The translations under genes were made by a program, and so were the position numbers. Source: Siphonodentalium dalli (lineage: Eukaryota; Mollusca; Scaphopoda; Gadilida; Siphonodentaliidae). Taken from it: DNA of 64,000 bases. Shown in pieces: positions 11,162 through 21,171 of this stretch; the first letter of the stretch is position 1, and every line of letters starts with the position of its first letter. The stretch lies in contig CP136065.1 of assembly GCA_032622095.1 (NCBI GenBank), positions 245,767,474 through 245,831,473 on the forward strand. Reading direction: 5' to 3'. The notes beneath the pieces were generated by a model. The model searched no databases and was not told the origin of the DNA. It saw only the letters and a list, made by a program, of their open reading frames with translations.

Positions 11162-12706
11162 ATGGCCAGTAAACAAACACCCGCTTCGCAGTGCCTTCTC
11201 AGGGCGCCGAGTCAGGTGAACTTATTGCCTTCCTGAAAGAAGAGAACAAATCGCTCAAGAAAAAGATGGACGGTCTAGAAATACAACTTGCTGGGTTCAG
11301 AGCCTCTATCGACAAGATGGCCGACCGCTTACCCGAAAAGCAACCCACAGCAGAGAAATCTTCCAGCAAAAAAGAGAAAAAGACCGAGAAAAACAAAAAG
11401 AAACCTGAGAAAAACACCACGACACTTGCCACATCATCAGCTCCAGTTCCAGATTTCGCCGCAAAATTACCCTCAGCAACCTCTGTACCGTCAGCAACTC
11501 CAGTACCCTCCATACCGCTAGCAACTCCAGTACCCATCGTTCAAAAAAACCACGAAGACCACATCGAAGTTGAAATGACAGACGCTGAAGCAGACATCTC
11601 CGACCAAGAATTCGCCACCGTCTTCAAAAACAAAAGAAGACGAAAAGAAAGCATGATGATTCCAGATCCTATCAGCCCAATCAGCACGCCAGCCAAAAAG
11701 ATACGAACGCACACTGAACATAAACAACAACCTAGCCCAACAAAAGGAACCAAACGACCGACTATCAGCCACTCCAACAAACGAAGAGACATTCTAATAG
11801 CCGAAAACCTAACGAACGAAATGAAGCAGAGTCCATACTTACTACACAGAACAATAACGACACGCTACCCCATCCGAACATCTACAACCAGAGCCGGCAC
11901 ACTTCTAATTTATCCACAGAACGAAGAAACAAAACAATATCTACTGACCAAAGCTAAAGACCTACCCGCCTTCAAGGACAAGAAAGTAACATTCCGCCTA
12001 ACCAACGGCAGCAATCGCCTGACCAAACCTACAACCCATAAAGCCGTCATCTGTGGCATACCACCATCTGTCACGGAAGACGAAATCAAAGAAGACATCG
12101 GCAGTAAATATACAGTTCAACGCCTAAAAAGCTCCCACGATCAACAACCAACATGGAAAGTCAAAATAACTTGCGACGATAAAGAATTAAAAAAAACAGA
12201 TAATGAACGGCGTTAGACTCGGCTCAAACATGAATAGATTCAAAGTCGTCGACTACAAAGAACAGCCCCACGTAACACAATGCTACAAATGTCAGAAGTT
12301 TAATCACACGGCCGAATTTTGCAAGAGCAATGACACAATCTGCAAAAATTCCGCAGGAAATCACAAGCACCAAGACTGTACCAGTAACATAAAAAGATGC
12401 GCGAACTGCGACAGTGATCACCACTCAGCATACAAGGGATGCACAGTTTTCAAAACTGAAGTGACATCAAAAGAAACACAAAAGCTCACATACGCAGCAG
12501 CTACAAGCAAACCAGCCGACATCACTGAAACCCTAAAGCTTGCAGCTGTAATAACATCGACCATTGTCAGCGCCCTATCTGACAAACAAAGAGATCCACG
12601 AAATACAAAGGCCAGCGTATGTCAATACGTCGAACATGCTGTCAACACCATATACAAAACTCAACTCACAAAAGAAACCATCCAACAGTTCACATACGGA
12701 CGTTAA
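11162..12706 (+). pseudogene. LINE ORF1 (gag-like RNA-binding protein)
   Basis: Likely start at ATG 11162 (MASKQTPASQ), with a shift into the frame open from 11191. Order: a heptad-like coiled coil (LIAFLKEENKSLKKKMDGLE, about 11220-11340); a K/E/P/T-rich linker; a pre-C2HC/RRM-like region (TTRYPIRTSTTRAGTLLIYP to VICGIPPSVTEDEIKEDIGS, about 11790-12190); a second frame change near 12200; then zinc knuckles at 12281-12442. The first knuckle is intact (CYKCQKFNHTAEFC); the second has Ser for its second Cys (CKNSAGNHKHQDC); the third is CANCDSDHHSAYKGC. In this family ORF1 binds the element's RNA and forms the RNP with ORF2. A lysine-rich stretch at 11350-11410 may add RNA binding. Confidence 0.82.
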
Positions 12707-12761
12707 AACAACACAGCCACCGAAGACACGCCCAACACACAAGCCGATTGTAACACCTACA

Positions 12762-14938
12762 ATGACTGACACGACCAAACAGACTACAACAACACGCCCC
12801 ACACACAACTTGCCAGACACATCACAACACACACAAAAACCCTCTTTCCACCTACTCCACGTTAACATAAACGGACTATCGGCAAAACGCCAAATTCTTC
12901 AAGAGTACATCACCGACCAACAACCAGACGTTATCGCCATCAACGAAACCAAACTCAACGACAACAGCAGGGTTAGCTTCACCAACTACAAGATCGCCCG
13001 CCGTGACCGTAACGTCTACGGTGGTGGGGTCGCTCTCCTCATCCACAAAGACCTGAAACACGCCATGCTCAACACCGACGACCTAGACGAAGAAACACTG
13101 GCAGTAGAAGTCACCATTCGCAATGCAAAAACTGCCATCGTCGCCACATACAACCCGCCAAACACAGACCTCAGCAATGCCTCCTTCAAACACTTCACAT
13201 CAACCCACCGCCACTGCATCTTCATCGGAGACTACAACGCAAAGCACACCTACTGCGGCTGTAAAGATACCAACAGAAACGGTGACCGAATGTTCAACAT
13301 CATCGAAGATCTTGATCTACTCATACTAAACAACATAGACGAACCAACACATCACCACGCAGCGACCAACAAATGGGACATCCTAGACCTAGCCATCGCC
13401 ACTCCATCCATCGCAACTAAAGGAATCATGTGCTATATTGGCGACGACGTCTCCAGCGACCACCTACCCGTACACATAAGATCCAGCAATGCCTCAACCG
13501 ACCGCCACCCGAAAACCCTCCGCCGCAACCTAAATAAAGCCGACTGGGACAGTTTTCGACAACAACTCACCAACAGCATAGACAAAGCAACTCTGCATCA
13601 GGCAACGACAGCATCACATACTCCATCCTACGACAAGCCCCTCCAGCCTTCTTCGCCAGACTACTCCTTCTATTCAACGCTTGCCTGACAATTGGATACT
13701 TCCCAACAGCATGGAAAACCGCCGTCGGTATCATGATACCCAAGCCAGACAAAGACAAAGACAAAGACAAAGACCGCGCCATTCCCAACAACTATCGACC
13801 CATCAGCCTCCTCCAATGTACCGGGAAACTATTCGAAATAATTATCAGCAGCCGACTACGAGAGCACCTTGAATCCTCCAACTTCTTCAACCCGTGACAG
13901 CGCGGCTACCGACAAGGCAAAGAAGGCATGGAACACATCATACGACTAGCTGAAGACGCCCGACTATCCCTTGGCAAAAACTGGTTAACAGCTGCAGCTT
14001 GACGTTGAGAAGGCCTTCGATTCCGTATGGCACGACGGCCTAAGATACAAGTTCAGCCAGCTCAACATCGCCCGAAAATACACACGACTAGTATCCTCTT
14101 TCCTACAAGATCGTCAACTCAGCGTCCGCATCAACATCGACACATCCAGCCCAGTATTCCTACGCGCCGGAACCCCACAAGGATCGGTACTCAGCCCGCC
14201 AATGACATACCCACCAACCCAAGAAACAACGTAGAAATCTCACAATTCGCCGACGACCTAGGACTCTGGACATCACACAAAAACCCCAGAATCCTACAAA
14301 AACGATTACAAAAGACCCTCGACGACTTATCAACATGGTGCTCTAGATGGAGAATAAAACTCAACGCCAAGAAAACCCAACTCATCATATTCCACCAGAG
14401 AAAAACAACACAGACTATCAACATCAAGATAGACAACGAGACCGTTCAACCATCCAACCAAGCCATCCTACTAGGAATCACCCTTGACCAACGAATGACC
14501 TTCGCCGCGCACATCAAAAAAGTCGCCGACAAAGCCAGAAAAAGAACAAACCTGCTAAGTTGTCTCAGAGGTACCGACTGGGGAACCAACAGCCAGACCA
14601 TCATCAACCTCTTCAAACTATACGTCCGCCCAGTAATGGAGTATGGCGCACCCATCATAGCAGCAGCCTCCAACAGCTCAATCGAAACCCTGCAGAAAGT
14701 CCAAAACAAAGCTCTCCGCATCGCTCTACATCAGCCAATCTTCACACAAATCCAAGCCCTTCACGACGCAGCAGACATACCTCCGATGAAACAATGACTA
14801 ATCGACCTCAGAAACCACACCCTCGCCAGAATTGACAACAGCCCACTCATCCAAGAACTCCATCTACGAAACCAGCTGCTTTCCATCAAAAAGACCAAGT
14901 CCATCCTAGAAATCGACAACACCGACAGACCCATCTAG
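12762..14938 (+). pseudogene. LINE ORF2: APE endonuclease and reverse transcriptase
   Basis: The frame is open from 12564, but the Met at 12762, 56 bp after the ORF1 stop, is the more likely start. Endonuclease motifs are in order: LLHVNINGLS, AINETKLND, GDYNAKHTYCG, WDILDLAI and SSDHLPV (12849-13470), with the catalytic E, D, N and SDH visible. A segment between endonuclease and RT is shortened near 13600. RT motifs follow in changing frames: IPNNYRPISLLQC (about 13785), LDVEKAFDSVWHDGL (13998), GTPQGSVLSP (14169), then QFADDLGLW (14243), the catalytic FADD. Several residues between the last two motifs are missing. The C-terminus reads MEYGAPIIAAASNSSIETLQ and ends at 14938 without RNase H. 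A KDKDKDKDKD run near 13750 is unusual. Confidence 0.85.
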
Positions 14939-15277
14939 ATCCCATACAACCGTCAACCAGGCCAACCAACAGCCCAATCACCAGCCAGCCAATAACCTCA
15001 CCAGCAAACGCCAATACAGCCCCCCAACCACTCCAGCACTTCGCCAGCCACACCACCAACCAAGCATCCAAGACGCATCAGCCTTAAAGCCAGCCAACCA
15101 ACAGCCACACCAACCAGACATCCAGCCTAAACCCAAGCCTCACATCCCAACAGCCTCGACTCCTCCACCACGCTTCCATCGCTTTGCCTCCAAATACAAC
15201 AGCCTCAACAATCGATTTTTATCGAAGATATCAAGAAAGGGTGAAGGGAATTGCACAATACGTTCCGACCATCCTAC

Positions 15278-15292
15278 CCGGCCTGCGGCCGG
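15278..15292 (+). promoter_or_regulatory. GC-rich leader hairpin (unit A)
   Basis: CCGGCCTGCGGCCGG folds as a 6-bp stem with a 3-nt loop. Unit B has the same hairpin with loop TTC (16848-16862), so the stem is kept while the loop varies. Just upstream, TCGATTTTTATCGA in A corresponds to CCGATTTCCATCGG in B, with the outer pair changed on both sides (T-A to C-G). Confidence 0.55.
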
Positions 15293-15332
15293 AAACTACA
15301 CAACAACTCAACATTCGAACCTAGCTTGCTTC

Positions 15333-15380
15333 CTGAAGAAGGCAATTCTACCGAAACGTTGAGGCAACTTGACAGTGCGC
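15333..15380 (+). ncRNA. Hammerhead-ribozyme-like motif (unit A)
   Basis: CTGAAGA, fitting the hammerhead CUGANGA box, is followed by a short GG...CC stem and GAAAC, then a GTTG/CAAC hairpin where helix III would be. PLEs are known to carry hammerhead ribozymes in their repeats. Helices I and II are weak here, with one mispaired position at the start of helix II, so it may be degenerate or a different structured RNA. The same motif lies at 16903-16950. Confidence 0.4.
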
Positions 15381-15487
15381 TCCTAAGTACTTTTTTTCAT
15401 TTTATATCTTCGCGTTCCATTCTTTGTGTATTATATGTTACTAATCACTACCTTTATTCACAGCCAAAATTCAAGTCCTGGATCAAA

Positions 15488-16354
15488 ATGACTCAAACAA
15501 AACAACCTAAACGTGGAAAAACTAACCACCCAGAGCGGCAAAAATACCAGGCCTATTTAGACCATTCAAATCTAGTAAATTTGTTGTACAAAATTCTACA
15601 ACTTTGGCACCACATTAATTTTTTACAGGACCGTTTGGAGAAGAATGTCCTTCCGAAAGGCTTTTCGGCCATCGTTGAGTCAGGGCGAAAGAAGACATTC
15701 CGACCAGTGCTCCCCTGTGAGGATGTCTTTAATTCGCTTAAAGCTGACGCTTTTGAGTGGGGTTTAAACTCCATGAAAACTTTGGTCAACTATTATCGGA
15801 AAACGGAATCAGAAATTGAAGTCAAGGTTCTTTCGGCTGTTTCTTCTAAAACCCTTGACTTCGACCGAATACGTGACACGGCATTAAAATGGGTACTGAA
15901 GAATTTTGGCACCAAATTAACTAATGAGACAAAATCAAAGTTCTTGAGCATTTGTGGTAATCTTCAGACCACCAGAGAGTCAGGATCGCCACCTCAGCTC
16001 AGGATGACTACGCCACCGATAATCCCGAATGCTATCACAACAATGCTGGACACCATGCATGTCGCGCCTTGTTTGAGTTGGTCACTCCATGCACACAATG
16101 GCGGATACCAGTTGGTTTTGGACTTCCAGTCCTGTCCTGCAAAGCCCTCATCAGGGCTCTCTATCGGGAGAGGACTGGAAACTACCAAACCAGCTAGGAA
16201 GAAGCGAAAGAAAAAGACTCCATCCAGGAAAAAGAGAGACACAGAGAGATTGGCTGCGTGGAAAAAGAGGAAATCGACTGATACCACACCAGGCGACACC
16301 TCCCGCGCAGCCGAGATCGATGCACCACCCGAAGTGGTAATGGAGTCATTTTGA
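15488..16354 (+). CDS. PLE ORF1 of unit A, N-terminal helical module plus basic region
   Basis: The frame is open from 15251, but the Met at 15488 (MTQTKQPKRGKTNHP) follows a TACTAATCAC...TTTATTCACAG stretch that looks like an intron end, so I take it as the start. Residues 1-160 form a K/R-rich, helix-prone module (QAYLDHSNLVNLLYKILQLW ... SKFLSICGNLQ) shared almost exactly with unit B. After it comes a short SWSLHAHNGGYQLVLDFQSC segment, then a strongly basic stretch (KPARKKRKKKTPSRKKRDTE). No enzymatic motif recognised. A nucleic-acid-binding role would fit the charge, but that is inference. Confidence 0.55.
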   Translation: MTQTKQPKRGKTNHPERQKYQAYLDHSNLVNLLYKILQLWHHINFLQDRLEKNVLPKGFSAIVESGRKKTFRPVLPCEDVFNSLKADAFEWGLNSMKTLVNYYRKTESEIEVKVLSAVSSKTLDFDRIRDTALKWVLKNFGTKLTNETKSKFLSICGNLQTTRESGSPPQLRMTTPPIIPNAITTMLDTMHVAPCLSWSLHAHNGGYQLVLDFQSCPAKPSSGLSIGRGLETTKPARKKRKKKTPSRKKRDTERLAAWKKRKSTDTTPGDTSRAAEIDAPPEVVMESF

Positions 16355-16730
16355 CGCGGACACCTCCCTTTTCAACCCGAAGACGCCGGAATACACCGAA
16401 CCGGAGTGTTCACCTGCCTCTCCTACAGCAAACGAAGCACCAACATCCGACTCCGAAGACACATCTGATCCCGACTCCGACTCCGACGACACATCAGATC
16501 CCGACTCCGACTCCGACGACACATCCGATTCCGAAGAAGAAAGACAAAAGCACACACTGGAACTTTTAGCGAAAGCACAAGTAACATTAAGACAAGTCGA
16601 ATTAAAACAAGCCGAAATGCTCAAAAAGACCGAAGAACTCATTAATCGTCCGATTCCAAGTCCACCAACATCACCATCCGAATCACCGCCAAAAAAGAGA
16701 TATAGAAAGAAACGAAACAACCGCCACTAA
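16353..16730 (+). CDS. Acidic, then basic C-terminal tail of the unit A ORF1
   Basis: A frame overlapping the end of the preceding ORF stays open for 125 codons to the TAA at 16728. It encodes two D/S-rich repeats (TSDPDSDSDD), a helix (ALVTLRQVELKQ-like, with LLAKAQ and AEMLKKTEEL), a proline/serine stretch and a basic end, KKRYRKKRNNRH. Composition and position suggest the true C-terminus of the same protein in a shifted frame. No known domain recognised. Confidence 0.45.
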   Translation, partial: DADTSLFNPKTPEYTEPECSPASPTANEAPTSDSEDTSDPDSDSDDTSDPDSDSDDTSDSEEERQKHTLELLAKAQVTLRQVELKQAEMLKKTEELINRPIPSPPTSPSESPPKKRYRKKRNNRH

Positions 16731-16902
16731 GACTCCTCCACCACGCTTTCGCCGCCTTGCCTCCAACCACAGCACCTACAACAGCCAAAATGACCGATTT
16801 CCATCGGAAAACTAAGGAAGGGTGAAGGGATTTGCACACCATCCTACCCGGCCTTCGGCCGGAAACGACTCAACAACTCAATATTCGAACCTAGATTGCT
16901 TC

Positions 16903-16950
16903 CTGAAGAAGGTAATTCTACCGAAACGTTGAGGCAACTTGACAGTGCGC
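16903..16950 (+). ncRNA. Hammerhead-ribozyme-like motif (unit B)
   Basis: Same core as in unit A: CTGAAGA, GG/CC stem, GAAAC, GTTG/CAAC hairpin. There is one base change in the helix II loop region (GGTAATTC for GGCAATTC). See the unit A entry for doubts about helices I and II. Confidence 0.4.
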
Positions 16951-17057
16951 TCCTAAGTACTTTTTTTCATTTTATATCTTCGCGTTCCATTCTTTGTGTA
17001 TTATATGTTACTAATCACTACCTTTATTCACAACCAAAATTCAAGTCCTGGATCAAA

Positions 17058-17533
17058 ATGACTCAAACAAAACAACCTAAACGTGGAAAAACTAACCACC
17101 CAGAGCGGCAAAAAGACCAGGCCTATTTATACCATTCAAATCTAGTAAAGTTGTTGTACAAAATTCTACAACTTTGGCACCACATTAATTTTTACAGGAC
17201 CGTTTGGAGAAGAAGGTCCTTCCGAAAGGCTTTTCGGCCATCGTTGAGTCAGGGCGAAAGAAGACATTCCGACCAGTGCTCCCCTGTGAGGATGTCTTTA
17301 ATTCGCTTAAAGCGGACACTTTTGAGTGGGGTTTAAACTCCATGAAAACTTGGTCAACTATTATCGGAAAACGGAATAAAAAATTGAAGTCAATGTTCTT
17401 TCGGCTGTTTCTTCTAAAACCCTTGACTTCGACCGAGCACGTGACACGGCATTAAAATGGGGACTGAAGAATTTTGGCACCAAATTAACTAATGAGACAA
17501 AATCAAAGTTCTTGAGCATCTGTGGTAATCTTT
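17058..17533 (+). pseudogene. PLE ORF1 of unit B, shared N-terminal module
   Basis: Starts MTQTKQPKRGKTNHPERQK, as in unit A, and matches it to the SKFLSICGNL end with only scattered differences, but is not open throughout. It is followed by about 390 bp of S/T/P-rich linker coding sequence before the SGNH domain. The same 5' leader and acceptor-like TTTATTCACA precede it, although the CAG of unit A reads CAA here (17034), so the intron end may be lost in this copy. Confidence 0.6.
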
Positions 17534-17929
17534 AGTCCTCGGTAGGTGTACGAGTTGGCGTCCAAACTCATAAAAACAAACGTGGTCGGTCACCCTCCCC
17601 TCCCCCACTAATCGCTCGCCAGCTTCAATTTCAGGATAGTCCAGCCAGGGATCAAACAACGTCGTCGTATGTGAGATCCACACCAAACGCGTTAAAGCCA
17701 CGCCACAGCGACCTGCACTAAAACCACGGACGTCACGCATATGCACTCCAGCAAATACATCACTTCAAAATTCACCAGCCAAGAAAACTACACCACCGAA
17801 GCACGTCTCTTCCAGCCCTACTTCGCCTGTTGGTTCCATCGCTTCAATGACCTCGCCAACGATTTCAACATCATCACCATCGTATGCCGAGGCATTGTCA
17901 TCATCACCTAAGGTATCAAAATTTTATAA

Positions 17930-18502
17930 ATTCCGTCAAACTGGCCCTATAAGAAGGATTGGTCCTTCCCTAAACAGATCAAAAACAGTGTTGTTATTTT
18001 AGGCTCTTCTAATGTGTCCCGAATCGATATCGATCGTCCCAAAAATGTTACTATTGCTTGTTACCCAGGTGGCAATTTAGGTAATTTCGGCAACATCGCT
18101 CACAAACTGAAGTCGAAGCCAGAGAAGACACATCGGCACGTCATAATCAGCATTGGCATCAACAACAGAGAGGACTGGAAGACAGACAACGACAAAGACA
18201 AAACAGCAGGCACCACAGCTAAGAACATGGTAACCAACATGGTTTGTAATTTCCGTAAAGTATTCCCTAACGCCACACTTGATTTTCAGGAAATCAATAT
18301 CTCATCTAGTTTAGATTCTAGGGACCAGGACGTTCTGATTGCCATCAACAGCCAAGCTCGTCACACAGAGAACCTCAAGGTTATCCAGGCAATACCAGAC
18401 TGCGATTTTCACGTCGAAAACGACAACATCCACTGGACATCACAGACGGCGGCGAAAATCTACCAAGGCTGGACCAACATCTTTAAAGGTCATTTAAACT
18501 AA
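17930..18502 (+). CDS. SGNH-hydrolase-like domain of the PLE ORF1
   Basis: The frame runs from 17930 to the stop after KGHLN. Block I is VVILGSSNVSRID: the second Ser of GSSN sits where the catalytic Ser of GDS(L) lies. YPGGNLGNF supplies the block II Gly, HVIISIGINNRED the block III Asn, and DNIHWTSQTAAKIYQGW the block V Asp/His pair. So Ser, Gly, Asn and His are all present. Families with this fold are esterases or acyl hydrolases; the substrate cannot be told. SGNH domains are known in ORF1 of some CR1 LINEs, and GDSL-type genes in rotifer PLE assemblies. The lead-in KDWSFPKQIKNS is in frame. The RT begins only ~50 bp after it. Confidence 0.75.
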   Translation: MPSNWPYKKDWSFPKQIKNSVVILGSSNVSRIDIDRPKNVTIACYPGGNLGNFGNIAHKLKSKPEKTHRHVIISIGINNREDWKTDNDKDKTAGTTAKNMVTNMVCNFRKVFPNATLDFQEINISSSLDSRDQDVLIAINSQARHTENLKVIQAIPDCDFHVENDNIHWTSQTAAKIYQGWTNIFKGHLN

Positions 18503-18529
18503 TTCCTCAGAAGGGCATCAGCCATGTCG

Positions 18530-20838
18530 GTCTCGGCACCGAGATAGTCAATCTTGTACCCGACCTTTCCCTGAGCGCTGGTGAGAAATCAATACTTAGG
18601 TATGGTCTAACCTTTGTTCCTACCCCACCGATTCCAAAAAAACACCACATGTTGTTGAGACGGAGGATGGAACATTGGTTTTACCAGACTCTATGTATGC
18701 CATAGAAATGAACGGCGGTCCAGCAAGCATGCAATTTAGGGAAGTAACAGCTATGGCTGATTTCTTTCGCAATTCGACAGGTTTAAAAGATCAATTTAAA
18801 GAACCTTCGATGTGGACCCCCACTGATCGCCAGATTGACAAATCCATTCCCGAGGACGCTGGCTTAGTCAAAACCGACATTACAAATTTACCAAAATTTC
18901 ACAACGAGGATAACCTCACTAAAGTTGAAAGAACTGCACTAAACCCTTCGCAGCGATAAAAAAACATTGTAATCAAACCTTGTGACAAAGGCAGCTCGCT
19001 CGTCATCATGTCTAAAGAAAATTATATTCTAGAAGCGACGCGCCAATTAAGCAACACTAAATATTACAAACCATTGGATGAGCCAATTTGGAAATCCAAT
19101 GTTTTAAAATTCAATCTCATTCCCAAAAGCTTGCTGGACCAGGACGTTTTAAAGAAAAAAACATGTTCAGTATCTAATTGCAAAACCTGAATCCAATAAT
19201 AGGACACTTTATTTGCTACCTAAAATACATAAACCTTTGAGCTGTTGGACTAAGCCATACACACCACCCGGACGCCCCATCATCAGTGACGTGGGCTCGG
19301 AGTCGTACCACATTTCGGAGTTAATTGATTTCTATTTGAAACCAATTGCTACCCGCCATCCGAGCTATCTAAAAGACACGGAGGACTTCCTCATTAAATT
19401 GTCGAAAATTGAAGTCCCATCTTCTGCTTACCTAATTAGTCTCGACGTGGAATCTATGTATACAAATATTGGAATCGATGCCGGATTAAAGTCAATTAAG
19501 AATGCATTTGATTTCCACCATGATCATCATAGACCTGGAGATGAAATACTTCATTTATTATAACTTTCTCTTAAAGTGAATGAATTTGAATTTAATGGAC
19601 GATATTATTTACAGGTCTCCGGCTGCAGTATGGGCAAGAAGTTTAGTCCTAATTTTGCCTCAATTTTTGTTGCAGAGTGGGAGAAAGGCGCCCTAGCCAA
19701 ATCTGATAAACAACCATTAGCCTATTATAGATTCTTGGACGACATATTTATCATTTGGACTCATGGTCTGGATGAGTTTAGGGTGTTCTTGGACATCTTG
19801 AACAGTCATGACGAATCAATCAAACTCAAAGAATCAATATCGCAAACCAGCATTGTTTTCTTGATTTAACAATATTTAAAGGGCCCACAATTTACATCAT
19901 GCAACATTTTAGATACAAAACTTTTTACGAAACCAACGGATTCTCACCAGCTACTTCATCGTAAATCTATCCATCCGCCAAAACTTTTCAATGGATTGAT
20001 TAAATCTCAAATCATTCGATATCACCGGAACTGCACGAACAGAAGCGACCTAAATCAAGCTTGTTCTGTGCTGTTCCAGGCTTTACGACCGCGCGGCTAC
20101 TCTGATAGATTACTGCGCCAAGTAAAGTCCGAAACTCTCAGAGAATTGGAATCGTTACGCCATGACCCAACATCGACTGAGCCAACAACGATACGGCACA
20201 ATCGGCCGGTGTTGGGTAATGGTTCAGCCTCATTTTGTCACAGAAAACGATGTTACATCAATACAATGGAATATCTCAATACTGGTAACACTTTCACCAG
20301 CGAACAAACACGCATATCGTATCAAATGCAGAGCAAACTTAATTGTGATTCTAAAAACGTAATTTACTTAATCACAAAAGGTGCCGTATACAATATGTTG
20401 GACAAACAAAAACCGCTCTCACAGTTAGAATGTCTAATCATCTTTCCAGTGTTCGCCAACAACTTGACACGCAAATTTCAGATCATTTCAACTCATCTAA
20501 TCATAACATTAAATCCCATTTCAGCTTTCAGCCAATAGAACAGACACCAATTCTAGCCGACAAAGACCAAACCGATTCAATACGCCTAGAACGCGAAAAT
20601 CATTGGATGGGCGTACTTAAAACATATCTTCCGTTCGGACTTAACATTGACTACAAAGGTGTTTCTCGAAATTTCTTGTGCTTTCCTCTGATCTACAATC
20701 GTAGAAATGTTGAAATCGCAAGCATTTTCAGAAAAAACTTTGGATTATTAAACACTAAATTTACCGAGCCTCTCGACAAACGGGTGATTATTGCTTACAA
20801 GAAAAATCCCAGTTTGAGATTTGCTCGTTCGATCTAGA
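18530..20838 (+). pseudogene. PLE reverse transcriptase and GIY-YIG endonuclease
   Basis: The RT lead-in NLVPDLSLSAGEKSILRYG and FVPTP (about 18550-18630) is typical of PLE polyproteins. RT motifs follow: LPKIHKP (19216), PGRPIISDVGS (19270), LISLDVESMYTNIG (19434, first catalytic Asp), GCSMGKKFSPNFAS (19621) and YYRFLDDIFIIW (19726, catalytic FLDD). A linker leads to the GIY-YIG domain from about 20340, matching the copies at 9.7 and 53.5 kb. PLE enzymes copy their RNA at a DNA nick made by the GIY-YIG domain. The reading frame is broken in several places, so this is a pseudogene. Confidence 0.85.
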
Positions 20839-20916
20839 CTCAGACCTTGATTAACACGCAGTTTAATTAGCTTTTAGCTATGTTAACACCATTATCCTTT
20901 GTTTGTGCTCAACACA

Positions 20917-21105
20917 ATATTTTATGTCAATTTCCGACACAATCCAAACAAATTTAGCTAGTTCCATCTTTGAATGGCAACAATGCTCAACAAACTATTC
21001 CATGTCAATTTCCGACACAACCTAAAAAAAATTATGTCAATTTCTGACACAACCTAACAAAATTTATGTCAATTTCCGACACAACCTAACAAAATTTAGC
21101 TAGTT
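20917..21105. repeat. 31-bp tandem repeats in the PLE 3' UTR (right copy)
   Basis: Same ATGTCAATTTCCGACACAAC-containing units as at 10395-10582, with small differences. Confidence 0.85.
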
Positions 21106-21171
21106 CCATAGAAATAATTACATAAGAAATCGGATTCCGACCTGTGCCCGCGCTCTCCACACTTTCAAAAT

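Larger units (their letters stand above)
10650..15157 (+). mobile_element. Jockey-like LINE (non-LTR retrotransposon), decayed
   Basis: About 4.5 kb inserted between the left PLE tail and PLE unit A. It has a 5' UTR of about 510 bp, ORF1 with coiled coil and CCHC knuckles, ORF2 with an APE-type endonuclease and reverse transcriptase but no RNase H, and a C-rich, A-rich 3' UTR (14939-15157). ORF1 with a pre-C2HC-like region plus three knuckles, and no RNase H, fits the Jockey group. No poly(A) tail or target duplication was found. The coding strand is C- and A-rich, unlike the AT-rich surroundings. It cannot be active: both ORFs are interrupted and ORF2 has lost internal segments. Confidence 0.8.
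15158..16730 (+). mobile_element. PLE-related unit A (leader plus ORF1 with basic/acidic tail)
   Basis: Starts GACTCCTCCACCACGCTT and is followed at 16731 by a second unit with the same start, so A and B are in direct tandem. The first ~800 bp (leader plus N-terminal ORF1 module) are nearly identical to unit B; the match ends sharply at about 15966 (17534 in B). Beyond that, unit A encodes a different C-terminal part and then ends, with no reverse transcriptase. It may be a non-autonomous relative or a truncated upstream partner of the kind PLEs often carry. Confidence 0.7.

Noticed and set aside
11199-11537. Minus-strand open frames opposite the LINE ORF1
   Set aside because: Mirror frames of a compositionally biased coding strand; the plus strand holds the recognisable motifs.
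16346-16720. Minus-strand frame with DVSSESESGSD repeats
   Set aside because: Lies opposite the acidic repeats of the unit A ORF1 tail, which ends just at the unit boundary and fits the plus-strand context better.
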